Of a DNA stretch of 43,495 nt, positions 17,811-26,869 are shown in pieces; the stretch's first letter is position 1, and the number at the start of each line of letters is the position of its first letter. Origin of the DNA: Hyphomicrobiales bacterium (GTDB lineage: Bacteria > Pseudomonadota > Alphaproteobacteria > Rhizobiales > Xanthobacteraceae); the NCBI GenBank assembly GCA_009377695.1, contig WHTP01000035.1:1-43495 (forward strand), read 5' to 3'. Under the pieces are notes generated by a model, which saw only the letters and a program-made list of their open reading frames with translations, did not search any database and was not told the DNA's origin. A program made the position numbers and the translations under genes.

Positions 17811-18611
17811 ATGCTCCGCTCCGCCCTCCTCAACGTCATGATCAAGGCCGCACGCAAGGCCGCGCGGGGGCTTAAGCGCGACTTCGGCGAAGTCGAGCAC
17901 CTGCAGGTGTCGCTCAAGGGCCCGGCCAACTTCGTCACCGCCGCCGACCGGAAGGCGGAAGAGATTTTGCGCGAGGAATTGGGCACCGCGCGTCCCGGTT
18001 ACAGCTTTTTGGGCGAGGAAGGCGGGCGGCACGAGGGAACCGACAAGACACATACGTGGGTCGTCGATCCACTCGACGGCACATCGAACTTCTTGCACGG
18101 CATCCCGCATTTCGCGATCTCGATCGCGCTCGAGCGCGAGGGCACCGTCGTCGCCGGACTGATCTACAATCCCGCCAACGACGACCTGTTCACCGCAGAG
18201 CGTGGCAAGGGCGCCTTCCTCAACGACACGCGCCTGCGCGTGGCGGCGCGTCGCCGTCTCGCCGATTCAGTCATCGGGTGCGGGCTGCCGCATCTCGGGC
18301 GCGGCGATCTCGCGCTCGGTGCGCGGGAGATCGCGGCCGTGCAACCGTACGTGGCGGGGCTGCGGCGGTTCGGATCGGCCGCGCTCGATCTCGCCTGGGT
18401 CGCCGCAGGACGGCTCGACGGCTATTGGGAGCGCAATCTGTCGCCGTGGGACATCGCCGCCGGGCTGATCATGGTGCGCGAAGCCGGCGGCTATATCACC
18501 GACGTCGATGGCAAGGAAACGACACCCGCGACGCTCGATGTGCTCGCGGGCAACGAGACAATCCACCGTGAGATGTTGAAGGTCCTGAAGACGGCGGGGA
18601 AGGACGCGTAG
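17811..18611 (+). CDS. inositol monophosphatase family protein
   Basis: The 266-residue cytoplasmic Mg2+-dependent phosphatase has the three family metal motifs: E69-E70 in LGEEGG, D86-D89 in WVVDPLDGTSNF, and W213-D214 in SPWDIAAG. Members dephosphorylate inositol phosphates or, in some bacteria, other sugar or nucleotide phosphates. The substrate is not decided by sequence. It follows the Sel1 gene by 62 bp with no clear ribosome site before the ATG at 17811, so translation may depend on the upstream gene. Confidence 0.92.
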   Translation: MLRSALLNVMIKAARKAARGLKRDFGEVEHLQVSLKGPANFVTAADRKAEEILREELGTARPGYSFLGEEGGRHEGTDKTHTWVVDPLDGTSNFLHGIPHFAISIALEREGTVVAGLIYNPANDDLFTAERGKGAFLNDTRLRVAARRRLADSVIGCGLPHLGRGDLALGAREIAAVQPYVAGLRRFGSAALDLAWVAAGRLDGYWERNLSPWDIAAGLIMVREAGGYITDVDGKETTPATLDVLAGNETIHREMLKVLKTAGKDA

Positions 18612-18625
18612 GAAATCTCGTCACT

Positions 18626-18748
18626 CCGGGCCGGGTGGAACCCGGAATCCATAACCATCGCTGCAACCACCGCTGCGGAGTATGGATTCCGGGCTCGCGA
18701 CCGACGGGTCGTGCCCCGCAATGACGACGGGTCGTGCCCCGCAACGAC
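18626..18748. repeat. intergenic hairpin plus tandem 23-bp repeat
   Basis: A perfect 13-bp stem forms between CCCGGAATCCATA (18641-18653) and TATGGATTCCGGG (18681-18693). It is followed by two tandem 23-bp copies (18703-18725 and 18726-18748) that differ at one base and begin gacgggtcgtgccccgca. It lies between the convergent inositol-phosphatase and peroxiredoxin genes and probably acts as a terminator. The motif resembles dispersed repeats of Bradyrhizobium relatives. Confidence 0.65.
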
Positions 18749-18757
18749 AGAGCGTAC

Positions 18758-19240
18758 TTACAACGCCTTCAGCAGCGCGTCGCCGCCGGAGACTTCGACC
18801 TTGCCGGGGGATTCCTCGACATTGAGGATTTTCACCGTGCCGTCGTCGACCAGCATGGCGTAGCGGCGCGAGCGCGTGCCGAGCCCACCAGCGGAGCCGT
18901 CGAAGGAGAGGTCGGTCGCCTTGGCGAATTCGCCGTTGCCGTCGGCGATGAAGTCGACGCCTTCGGCCGCCGTTGCCTTCTTCCATGCATCCATCACGAA
19001 CACGTCGTTGACCGCAGTCAGCGCGACGGTATCGACGCCCTTGGCCTTGAGCGCGGCAAGGTTCTGCACGATCGAGGGGACGTGCATCTTGTGGCAGGTG
19101 CCGGTGAAAGCGCCGGGCACCGCGAACAGCGCGACCTTCTTGCCGTTGAAAATCTCGTCGGTGGTCTTCCACGCCGGCCCCTCGGCGGACATGACTCGAA
19201 ATTTGGCGCTGGGAAGCTGATCGCCGACCTTGATGGGCAT
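18758..19240 (-). CDS. peroxiredoxin (Prx5/AhpC-TSA type)
   Basis: This 160-residue thiol peroxidase reduces H2O2 and organic hydroperoxides. The peroxidatic cysteine is C49 in PGAFTGTCH (usually PGAFTPTC), and the supporting arginine lies in GLGTRSRRYAM near 120. The lengths and the ending DGTVKILNVEESPGKVEVSGG fit the Prx5 family, which takes electrons from thioredoxin, glutaredoxin or glutathione. It lies downstream of a DsbD-domain gene on the same strand, both thiol-redox proteins. A twin-hairpin unit fills most of the 270-bp gap upstream. Confidence 0.93.
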   Translation of the reverse strand: MPIKVGDQLPSAKFRVMSAEGPAWKTTDEIFNGKKVALFAVPGAFTGTCHKMHVPSIVQNLAALKAKGVDTVALTAVNDVFVMDAWKKATAAEGVDFIADGNGEFAKATDLSFDGSAGGLGTRSRRYAMLVDDGTVKILNVEESPGKVEVSGGDALLKAL

Positions 19241-19312
19241 GATGCTCGTCCTCTCGTGACTGATGGCTTTTTGAACTGCAGTCCGCCGACGGCAAATGCG
19301 CCGCCAGCGGGA

Positions 19313-19480
19313 CTAGTGTCCGAATCCGAAGTTCGCTCGATTTTGCGGCACGTTCGTTTAGCGAACTTCGGATTCAAAGGGACACTAGCACTTAAACAGG
19401 TTTGCTAGTGTGGCTTCGGTTCAAAAGTTCGCTTGCGACCCAGCCGCAAGGCATGGCGAACTTCTGAACCGCCACACTAG
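19313..19480. mobile_element. twin-hairpin element
   Basis: Two hairpins, 19313-19388 and 19405-19480, are bounded by CTAG at all four ends, with a 16-bp spacer. Arms include gaatccgaagttcgct with agcgaacttcggattc, and ggttcaaaagttcgc with gcgaacttctgaacc. The A-rich bulge (aaag) is on the 3' arm of the first hairpin and its counterpart (ttc) on the 5' arm of the second, both facing the spacer. It lies 72 bp upstream of the peroxiredoxin start. Its orientation matches the inner unit at 211-375 and is opposite to the units at 25502, 26870, 27721 and 33346. Confidence 0.75.
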
Positions 19481-19510
19481 CCGGGAGCACAAACTAACCG
19501 GCTGAGCGAA

Positions 19511-20380
19511 TTAGTCGAGACGGGTGGCAACCTCGATCGATCGGCCAGGGGCGACCGCGGTCAGCGTCAAAACCGCGCCCCGGTAGCTCGCTCCAGAGGG
19601 AGCGCCGTCGAGATCGAATACGAAACGCTGAAGTCCGGCGGGAGCACCCGCGACCGGCGTCGGCACCGGCAAGGCCCATTGCTGGTTCGGGCCTTCGACG
19701 AACAGGTCGACACCCGCAGGTCCTGCCACATCCACCACCACGCGTTCCTTGTCGTTCGCGCCATGCTCGCGCCGCAGCGAGCGGATTGCCAGATCGCCGC
19801 CGTCGCCGAGGTGCCGCCGCTTCGGCACGCGCCGTTCGGCGGCGGTCAGCGCGGCATCCTGCGAGGCGCGGCCGCTCGTCAGCGTCAATTCGCTGCGCGC
19901 CTCCGCGGGCACGCAGAGCTTTTCGCAGATGGCGTATTGGAGCCGCAGGTGCAGCGAGACCGGTTTGCTCGCGTGCTGTGGGACGATATGCAGCGGGAAG
20001 ATGACGCCGCCGGAATATCCAATCGACGCGCCGCCACTGTCGACCATCCGCTCCGGCGCCGGCCACAGCACGTCAACCTTTTTCACATTGCGCGAGCCGT
20101 CAAAACTGAATTGTGGCGGTACGCCTGCGTCGCCCGGATACCGCCAGTAAGTATGCCATCCCCGCTTCAGCCGGATTTCGACTCCAGCCCGCAGATACGG
20201 AGCGTCGGCAGGTCGCGCTCCCGCGATGATGCGCACACCGCTGCGGGCGTCGCCGTCCCAGTTCGTGACGTCTTCGGTCGCCGATGCTTGGACCACGCCA
20301 AGCACCGCGCCAAGCGCAACGCCGGCGGTATATATCGCCGCGGCAAGCCGCAACCGATCGATCCTGGCTAACATGCACAT
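19511..20380 (-). CDS. DsbD alpha-domain (PF11412-like) periplasmic protein
   Basis: The 289-residue protein begins with a hydrophobic segment (about 8-33) that looks like a signal peptide ending near ASA-TED. The mature part resembles the N-terminal immunoglobulin-like domain of DsbD, with a CxxxC pair in LQYAICEKLCVPAEA near residue 152, the family redox site. There is no DsbD membrane or thioredoxin domain, so it is a free-standing alpha domain that may pass electrons in the periplasm. An upstream TTG at 20395 is an alternative start; the ATGs at 20380 and 20374 fit the signal peptide better. The peroxiredoxin gene follows. Confidence 0.8.
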   Translation of the reverse strand: MCMLARIDRLRLAAAIYTAGVALGAVLGVVQASATEDVTNWDGDARSGVRIIAGARPADAPYLRAGVEIRLKRGWHTYWRYPGDAGVPPQFSFDGSRNVKKVDVLWPAPERMVDSGGASIGYSGGVIFPLHIVPQHASKPVSLHLRLQYAICEKLCVPAEARSELTLTSGRASQDAALTAAERRVPKRRHLGDGGDLAIRSLRREHGANDKERVVVDVAGPAGVDLFVEGPNQQWALPVPTPVAGAPAGLQRFVFDLDGAPSGASYRGAVLTLTAVAPGRSIEVATRLD

Positions 20381-20456
20381 CGCTTTACCGGCCAAGTCTA
20401 TTCTTCGCCATTGAAATCATCGTGAGGGCTCAGGAACGGCCCCTAGAGGACGACAC

Positions 20457-20516
20457 ATGAAAGACATAGATGCTATTTTGAATCGTCGCGTGCCGCCGCC
20501 GCTTGCGGCGAAATGA
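20457..20516 (+). CDS. possible 19-residue leader peptide upstream of yqgE
   Basis: The ATG at 20457 is preceded by GAGGA at 7-bp spacing and opens a frame of 19 codons, MKDIDAILNRRVPPPLAAK, ending in TGA. It contains a run of three prolines, which slows ribosomes unless EF-P is present. The DNA over that run (gccgccgccgcttgcggcg) can form a hairpin. It ends 55 bp before the yqgE start. This could be a regulatory leader or a chance frame; only conservation would tell. Confidence 0.35.
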   Translation: MKDIDAILNRRVPPPLAAK

Positions 20517-20571
20517 ACCAATCCAGGTGTCTCGTCGTTGCAATCAGCAGGCAATGGAGTAGCATTTCGCC

Positions 20572-21288
20572 ATGAAACTCGGTCGCAAGACAGGCAAACG
20601 TGACGAAACCCCTGCGAAGCCCGAGCCGGAAACCGGCAAGCCCGCGGTCGACGTCAGCGTGACCCGGTCCGGACGCGGAAAAAGCAGGACTCGTGGCTCA
20701 AATCCCCGGCGCGGCTATCTCGACGGCCAGATGCTGATTGCGATGCCGTCCATGGGCGACGACCGCTTTTCCCGCAGCGTCATCTACGTTTGCGCTCACT
20801 CGTCCGATGGCGCCATGGGCATCATCGTGAATCAGCCGGTATCGAACATCAGTTTTGCTGACCTTCTGGTGAAACTCGATGTGATCCCTGCGTCCGACCT
20901 GATCGAGCTTCCCTCGAGCGCAGGCGGCGTGAAGGTGCTCAAGGGTGGTCCGGTTGAAACCGAGCGCGGATTCGTCTTGCATTCGAACGATTTCTTTATC
21001 GAGAATTCGACCTTGCCGATCGATGACGGAATCTGCCTCACTGCGACGCTCGATATCCTTAAGGCGATCGCGCGCGGCACAGGCCCGGCCAACGCCGTGC
21101 TCGCCCTCGGCTATGCCGGCTGGGCACCGGGCCAGCTCGAGAACGAGATTCATCAAAATGGCTGGCTGCATTGCTCCGCTGACGCTGAGCTCGTCTTCGG
21201 CAAAGACAACGACGGCAAGTACAACAAGGCGCTGAAGAAGATCGGCATCGATATCGGGATGCTGTCCGGCGAAGCCGGGCACGCCTGA
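20572..21288 (+). CDS. yqgE: YqgE/AlgH family protein (DUF179)
   Basis: The 238-residue cytoplasmic protein has a family core from about residue 48: [42 protein letters not shown], then [14 protein letters not shown] and [16 protein letters not shown]. The function is not settled, although the Pseudomonas member AlgH has been linked to alginate control. The first 47 residues are a basic, probably disordered extension ([22 protein letters not shown]) that most family members lack or have shorter. A shorter start inside the frame is possible but has no better ribosome site. Confidence 0.92.
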   Translation: MKLGRKTGKRDETPAKPEPETGKPAVDVSVTRSGRGKSRTRGSNPRRGYLDGQMLIAMPSMGDDRFSRSVIYVCAHSSDGAMGIIVNQPVSNISFADLLVKLDVIPASDLIELPSSAGGVKVLKGGPVETERGFVLHSNDFFIENSTLPIDDGICLTATLDILKAIARGTGPANAVLALGYAGWAPGQLENEIHQNGWLHCSADAELVFGKDNDGKYNKALKKIGIDIGMLSGEAGHA

Positions 21289-21423
21289 TACCCCGGGGGA
21301 ACGCCGGGGATGACGCCGTCGTGTTCCTTCAAGGCCGCCCATGAGATGGCCGCATGCCGGGGGCACCGCCGACATGCGTCACTGCTTGTTTGATTGCAGC
21401 CGCCGAAATAGCAGACGTCGAAA

Positions 21424-24400
21424 TCAGCGTGCGAGCTCAAGCCGCTCGGACTGCAACAGATGGCGCGCATCGTCGGCGCTCATCGGCTCTCCGAAGACGT
21501 AGCCTTGTGCGTATTCGCAGCCGAGCTGGTAGAGCTCGACGGCGTCGGAATCGGTCTCTGCACCCTCCGCCACCACCTCCATGCCGAGGTCATGCGCCAT
21601 CGCGATGATCGAGCGCAGGATCACCGGCCGCTGGCCTTTGTTCGACGCGCGCACGAACGACTGGTCGATCTTGATCGTATCGAACGGGAACCGTTGCAGG
21701 TAGGCGAGCGACGAATGGCCGGTACCGAAATCGTCGAGCGCAAGGCCGGCGCCGAGCTCGCGGATGCGCTGGAGCATCTGCGCCGCGTGCTCCGGATTTT
21801 CCATTACCAATGACTCCGTCAGCTCGAGCTTGAGCGTGCCGCGCGCAAGCCCCGAGCGCGCGATCACCGTGCGCAGATCATGTACGAGGTCTTGCCGCAG
21901 CAACTGGCGCGACGACACGTTGACGCTGCAGAACACCGGATCGCGTTGGCGAATCGTGCGCTGCCACTGCCCGAGCTGGCGCGCGGCGCGCTCCAGCACG
22001 AACAATCCGAGATCGACGATCAAGCCGATCTCTTCGGCGATAGTGATGAATTCGGCCGGCGACATGCGGCCCATCTTGGGATGATCCCACCGCGCCAAGG
22101 CCTCGAAGCCCGCCACCGACCGGTCCTCCAGCCGGACGATCGGCTGGTAGAGGAGCGTGATTTCTTCGCGCTCGAGCGCCCGGCGCAACTCCGATTCGAG
22201 CGTGAGGCGGTCGGTCTTGCGCGCACGCATCGACGGCTTGAACACTTCGATGCGGTCGCCGCCGATACGCTTGCAGTGATACATCGCAAGCTCGGCATCC
22301 TTGAGCACCTCGTCGGCGCGGGTCGGCTGGCCGTCGGCAAGCGCAATCCCCATCGAGGCGGTCAGGAAGATCTCGCGGTCGTTGAACGTGATCGGCGCAC
22401 GCAATGCCCGCCGCAGGGTCTCGGCGAAGGCGATGATGCGCTCCGATTCCTTCTCCGACAGGAGGATCAGCGCGAACTGGTCGCCGGACAGCCGCGCCAG
22501 CGTGTCCTGCGGCTTCAACAACCGCCCGAGCCGGCGCGCCAGTGTGAGCAGGATGGAATCGCCGACGGCGATGCCGACCGAGTCGTTGACCTGCTTGAAA
22601 CGGTCGAGGTCGATGACCACCACCGTCGGCTTGATGCCCGGATCGACTTTGGAAAGCGCCAGCACGGATTCGAGCCGGTCGACAAACAGCTCACGGTTGG
22701 GCAGGCCGGTGAGATTGTCGTGCACGGCGTCGTGCAGGAGCCGTTCCTCGGCATTCTTGAATTCGGTGACGTCGGTGATGGTGCCGACAAGCCGCACCAC
22801 CTCACCGTCCGAGCCGACCACCGGCCGCGCCTTGAGCGCGAACCACATGTAATGGCCGTCGGGCGTCCGCAGGCGGAAGTCCTGCACCAAGCGGCCGCGC
22901 CGCTGCTCCAGCACGCTGTCGAGCGCGGCACGGAAACGATCGCGGTCGAGCGGATGCAACACCTCGAGCCAGCGCGCCGCCGGACCTTCGAGCGATCCGC
23001 GCTTGAGGCCGAGCAGCGACTCGGTCTCCGGACTGGTGAACACCTTGTCGGCGGAAACGTCCCAGTCCCAGATCATGTCGCCGGCGCCCGTCAGCGCGAG
23101 CGCGCGTCTTTCGACATCGGAGACAATGCCGTGGGTGATGCCGCCAGCAAAGGCGTGCTGCATCACCGTGAAGCCGATCAGCATCACGATCAAGACGAGA
23201 CCGCCGAGCAACGCCGGACCGACGATATCATTGGTGACAACACCGGTGATGGCCGCGCCGGCGGCGATCGTCCACACCAGCATCAACAGCCAGGTCGGGA
23301 TCAGCAGCACCGCCCGGTCGAAGCCGTGGGTGGCGAGATAGATCACCAGACAGAAGCCGAACAGCGATACCGCAAGCAACGACAGCCGCGCGATGCCCGA
23401 CGCGATCGAAGGGTCGACCAGCGCGAGTGCGATCAATAGCCCAAGGATCGCGAGCCAGCCGATCGTGATGTGGGAATAGCGCACGTGCCAGCGGTTGAGA
23501 TTGAGATAGGCGAACAGGAACACCAGCAACGTTCCCGCCAGTACGGCTTCGCCGGAGGCACGCCAGACCTGCTCGGCACCGGCGGACATGTCGAACACCT
23601 TGCCCCAGAAACCGAAATCGATGCCGATATAGACGAGCACTGCCCAGCTCAGCGCGGCGGCGGCTGGGAACATCACGCTGCCCTTCACCACAAACAGAAT
23701 GGTAAGGAAGAGCGCGAGCAGGCCCGCGATGCCGATCACGATGCCGTAGTAGAGCGTGATGCTGTTGATCTTGTCCTTGTAGGCGTCGGGTTCCCACAAG
23801 TAGATCTGTGTAAGTTTGTTGGTGCGCAGTTCGACGACGTAAGTCATCACCGCGCCGGGATCGAGCGTGATGCGATAGACGTCGGCGCCGGTGGCGACCT
23901 GGCGCTCGGGCCGATCGCCGCTCGATGTGATCGTCACCACGCGCGGTAGTCCGAGATCGGGCCACAGCAACCCCGAACCCACCAGCCGGTAATGCGGAAT
24001 GACGATCAGCCGGTCGATCTGCTCATTGCCGGAGTTGGCGAGCGCAAACACCGCCCAATTGAGGTTGCCGTCGCGCGCGCGCACGTCCATGCGCTGCACG
24101 ATGCCGTCCGGTCCAGGCGCGGTCGACACCAGGATGCGGTCGGTCTCGGTGCGATGGCGCTCGACCGCTGCCGTCAGGTCGATCGCGGCCGCGTCGAGCC
24201 GCACGCCGATGGCCTCGACGGCCCTGGCCGGCTGCAATCCGCCCAACAGGATCGCGCAGGCCGCCAAAAATGCCGCCAGGACTCCGATGAGGCGGGTAAC
24301 AAGCAAGCTGCGACCTCCGGGCGTTCGAAGCCATTCAGCAAGGGCGGGAAGCTGACTGGGGTCGGCTAACATTACGTCGATTTCGCGGCCCTTTGCGCGC

Positions 24401-24435
24401 ATTGCCTGGACCGCCGGTCGGCTTGGTCTCATCAT
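21424..24435 (-). CDS. 7TM-DISM-like sensor with PAS, degenerate GGDEF and EAL domains
   Basis: This protein of about 1003 residues is a cyclic-di-GMP enzyme of the inner membrane. After a first segment near 50 comes a periplasmic domain of about 150 residues, then seven membrane segments (about 225-435), the 7TMR-DISM layout. A PAS domain (about 450-555) and a GGDEF domain whose active motif is SGDQF instead of GGDEF follow. The EAL domain is complete: FEALARW, NVSSRQL, ELTES, DDFGTGHSS, IKIDQSFV, AEGAET and QGYVFGEP. It most likely degrades c-di-GMP, with GGDEF serving as a GTP-sensing or structural domain. A TTG at 24456 overlapping the previous stop is an alternative start. Confidence 0.9.
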   Translation of the reverse strand: MMRPSRPAVQAMRAKGREIDVMLADPSQLPALAEWLRTPGGRSLLVTRLIGVLAAFLAACAILLGGLQPARAVEAIGVRLDAAAIDLTAAVERHRTETDRILVSTAPGPDGIVQRMDVRARDGNLNWAVFALANSGNEQIDRLIVIPHYRLVGSGLLWPDLGLPRVVTITSSGDRPERQVATGADVYRITLDPGAVMTYVVELRTNKLTQIYLWEPDAYKDKINSITLYYGIVIGIAGLLALFLTILFVVKGSVMFPAAAALSWAVLVYIGIDFGFWGKVFDMSAGAEQVWRASGEAVLAGTLLVFLFAYLNLNRWHVRYSHITIGWLAILGLLIALALVDPSIASGIARLSLLAVSLFGFCLVIYLATHGFDRAVLLIPTWLLMLVWTIAAGAAITGVVTNDIVGPALLGGLVLIVMLIGFTVMQHAFAGGITHGIVSDVERRALALTGAGDMIWDWDVSADKVFTSPETESLLGLKRGSLEGPAARWLEVLHPLDRDRFRAALDSVLEQRRGRLVQDFRLRTPDGHYMWFALKARPVVGSDGEVVRLVGTITDVTEFKNAEERLLHDAVHDNLTGLPNRELFVDRLESVLALSKVDPGIKPTVVVIDLDRFKQVNDSVGIAVGDSILLTLARRLGRLLKPQDTLARLSGDQFALILLSEKESERIIAFAETLRRALRAPITFNDREIFLTASMGIALADGQPTRADEVLKDAELAMYHCKRIGGDRIEVFKPSMRARKTDRLTLESELRRALEREEITLLYQPIVRLEDRSVAGFEALARWDHPKMGRMSPAEFITIAEEIGLIVDLGLFVLERAARQLGQWQRTIRQRDPVFCSVNVSSRQLLRQDLVHDLRTVIARSGLARGTLKLELTESLVMENPEHAAQMLQRIRELGAGLALDDFGTGHSSLAYLQRFPFDTIKIDQSFVRASNKGQRPVILRSIIAMAHDLGMEVVAEGAETDSDAVELYQLGCEYAQGYVFGEPMSADDARHLLQSERLELAR

Positions 24436-24452
24436 TACAGCCGTATCATAGC

Positions 24453-25448
24453 TCAAACGGTCAGGACGATCTTGCCGATATGGGCGCTCGCCTCCATCCG
24501 GGCATGGGCGGCCGAGGCCTGCGCCAGCGGAAACGTCGAGTCCAGGACCGGCCTCACCTTGGCCGTGGCGATCAGCGGCAGCACGTGCTGCTCGACACCG
24601 CGCGCGATTGCGGCCTTGTCGGCGACCGGCCGCGAGCGCAGCACCGATCCCGTGTGGGTCAACCGCTTCAACATGATGCGGCGGAAGTCCACGGTCGCCT
24701 TGGGCGAGCCCTGAAAGGCGATCTGCACGATACGTCCTTCGACGCCGGCCGCTTCGTAGTTGCGCTCGATGTAGTCGCCGCCCACGATGTCGAGAATAAC
24801 ATCGGCACCCTTGCCGCCGGTCGCGCCCTTGGTCGCGGCGACGAAGTCTTCGGTCTTGTAGTTAATCGCGAGGTCGGCGCCGAGCGTGCGGCAAGCTTCG
24901 CACTTCTCGGCCGAGCCGGCGGTGGTGATCACACGCGCACCGGTCTCGTGTGCGAGCTGGATCGCGGCCGTGCCGATGCCAGATGAACCGCCATGCACCA
25001 GCAGAGTCTCACCCGCCTTGAGCCCTCCCCGCTCGAACACATTGTGCCAAACCGTGAAGAAGGTCTCCGGGATCGCCGCCGCCTCGGTCATCGACAATCC
25101 CGGCGGCACCGACAGGCAGTGGCTCTCATGCGCGAGGCAATCCTGGGCGTAGCCGCCGCCGACCACCAGCGCCATCACGCGATCGCCGACTTTCCAACGC
25201 GTCACACCGGGACCAAGCGCGGCCACCTCGCCGGCGATCTCGAGACCGGGAATGTCGGTGGCCCCTTTGGGCGGCGGATAGAGTCCCTGCCGCTGCATCA
25301 CGTCCGGGCGATTGACGCCGGCGGCCGCAACCTTCACGAGCACCTCGCCCTCGCCCGGCTGCGGAACGGGACGCTGCTCCGGCACCAGCACCTCGGGTCC
25401 GCCAGGCGCACGAATGATGATCGCGGTCATGGTTGAAGGGACTGTCAT
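24453..25448 (-). CDS. NAD(P)H-quinone oxidoreductase, zinc-free MDR family (PIG3-like)
   Basis: The 331-residue cytosolic enzyme belongs to the medium-chain dehydrogenase/reductase superfamily. It has a GroES-like N-terminal half (AAAGVNRPDVMQRQGLYPPP) and a Rossmann half with the NADPH motif LVHGGSSGIGTAAIQLA near 152-168. No catalytic zinc cysteines are seen, as expected of quinone reductases. The ATG at 25448 follows AAGGA at 8 bp. Its stop touches the possible TTG start of the GGDEF-EAL gene, so the two are likely co-transcribed. Confidence 0.93.
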   Translation of the reverse strand: MTVPSTMTAIIIRAPGGPEVLVPEQRPVPQPGEGEVLVKVAAAGVNRPDVMQRQGLYPPPKGATDIPGLEIAGEVAALGPGVTRWKVGDRVMALVVGGGYAQDCLAHESHCLSVPPGLSMTEAAAIPETFFTVWHNVFERGGLKAGETLLVHGGSSGIGTAAIQLAHETGARVITTAGSAEKCEACRTLGADLAINYKTEDFVAATKGATGGKGADVILDIVGGDYIERNYEAAGVEGRIVQIAFQGSPKATVDFRRIMLKRLTHTGSVLRSRPVADKAAIARGVEQHVLPLIATAKVRPVLDSTFPLAQASAAHARMEASAHIGKIVLTV

Positions 25449-25501
25449 GGAATTGTCCTTGCGTAAGGACCGCGAGTGGTACACCGGCCGTCGCACCCGT
25501 G

Positions 25502-25667
25502 CTAGTGTGGCGGTTCAGAAGTCCGCATCATTCTCGCGGCGAGTCCGACATGCGGACTTCTGAACCAAAGCCACACTAGATTCAAAGCTTTGCTAGTGTC
25601 CTTCGATTCCGAAGTTCGTATAGGAGGTCGCTGCAAAATGATACGAACTTCGGAATCGGGACACTAG
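25502..25667. mobile_element. twin-hairpin element
   Basis: Two hairpins, 25502-25579 and 25593-25667, are bounded by CTAG, with the 13-bp spacer attcaaagctttg. By hand count it differs at only 13 of 166 positions from the unit at 27721-27886, spacer and loops included. The pair therefore moves or copies as one unit. It lies between divergent genes, 23 bp before the LLM monooxygenase start and 53 bp from the quinone oxidoreductase start. Confidence 0.8.
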
Positions 25668-25690
25668 CCTTTCGGACCCCGAGACTTGAA

Positions 25691-26860
25691 ATGTTCCAGG
25701 ACGCCCGATCGATGGTCGACTCCACCTCCCCCGAACGCGCCACCATGTATGGTTCCAACCGGCTGCAGATCGGCCTGTTCGGGTCGAACTGTTCATCCGG
25801 CCGCGCCGTCACGATGGTGCCGGAGCGCTGGTCGGGAAGCTGGCCGGACAATCTCAAGCTCGCGCGCATGGCGGACGAGGCCGGCATCGATTTCCTGCTG
25901 CCCATTGCACGCTGGAAAGGCTATGGCGGCGACACCGATTATCAGGGCGCCACCCTCGAGACGCTGACCTGGGCGTCCGGCCTGCTCGCCTCGACCAAAC
26001 GCATCACCGTGTTCGGCACCGTGCATGCGCCGCTGTTCAATCCCGTGATCGCCGCCAAAGAATGCGTGACCGCCGACCATATCGGCAACGGCCGCTTCGG
26101 GCTCAATCTCGTCGTGGGCTGGAACGAGGGCGAGTTCGAGATGTTCGGCGTCGAGCAGCGCGAGCACGAAAAGCGCTACGAGTATGCGCAGGAATGGATC
26201 GACGCCATCAAGCAGATCTGGTCGCCGAAATCGGATTTCGATTTCGAAGGCGAGTATCTCAAGCTCAAGGGCATCCGCGCCAAGCCGAAGCCCGTCGGCG
26301 GCTCGCGTCCGCTGATCATGAACGCCGGCGCATCGCCCACCGGGCGCGCCTTCGCGGTGCGCAACTGCGACGCCTTCTTCCTGCAAGCGTCGCGCACATC
26401 GACTGAGGAAACGGCCGCCAGCATCAAGAAGGCGAAGGACCTCGCACGTGAACAGGGCCGCGAGATCGGCTGCTATTCGGTTGGCGTCGTCACCTGCCGC
26501 CGCAGCAAGAAAGAGGCGGAGGATTATTACCGCCATGTCATCCTAGAGAACGCCGATTTCTCGGCGATCGACCGAATCCTCGCGATGAAAGACATCACGC
26601 CCGAAACCAAGGGCCACGAGGAATTCAAGCGCCAGCGCCACTTCTATGCCAACGGCATGGGCGGACTGCCGATCATCGGCGACCCCGACCATGTGGCCAA
26701 GACGATGGCGGAGCTCAGCCATGCCGGCCTCACCGGAATAGGAATCTCGCTGGTGAATTATCTCGACGAGCTGCCGTTCTTCTGCGACGAGGTGCTGCCG
26801 CGGCTCGAGCGCATGGGTGTGCGTGAGAAGCGTCGGCACAGCCAGGCGCTATCGGCGTAG
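25691..26860 (+). CDS. LLM class flavin-dependent monooxygenase (SsuD/RutA-like)
   Basis: The 389-residue bacterial-luciferase-fold enzyme uses FMNH2 supplied by a separate reductase. Family motifs are seen at GLFGSNCSSGRAVTMVPERW, LLPIARWKGYGGDTDYQG near 70, NLVVGWNEGEFEMFG near 140, RPLIMNAGASPTGRAFA near 205 and TGIGISLVNYLDELPFF near the end. These are closest to the SsuD/RutA/dimethylsulfone group. The substrate is unknown and no reductase lies beside it. The first ATG (25691) is used; 25745 (MYGSNRLQIG) is a plausible later start. Twin-hairpin units flank it on both sides. Confidence 0.88.
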   Translation: MFQDARSMVDSTSPERATMYGSNRLQIGLFGSNCSSGRAVTMVPERWSGSWPDNLKLARMADEAGIDFLLPIARWKGYGGDTDYQGATLETLTWASGLLASTKRITVFGTVHAPLFNPVIAAKECVTADHIGNGRFGLNLVVGWNEGEFEMFGVEQREHEKRYEYAQEWIDAIKQIWSPKSDFDFEGEYLKLKGIRAKPKPVGGSRPLIMNAGASPTGRAFAVRNCDAFFLQASRTSTEETAASIKKAKDLAREQGREIGCYSVGVVTCRRSKKEAEDYYRHVILENADFSAIDRILAMKDITPETKGHEEFKRQRHFYANGMGGLPIIGDPDHVAKTMAELSHAGLTGIGISLVNYLDELPFFCDEVLPRLERMGVREKRRHSQALSA

Positions 26861-26869
26861 CGGAGACGG

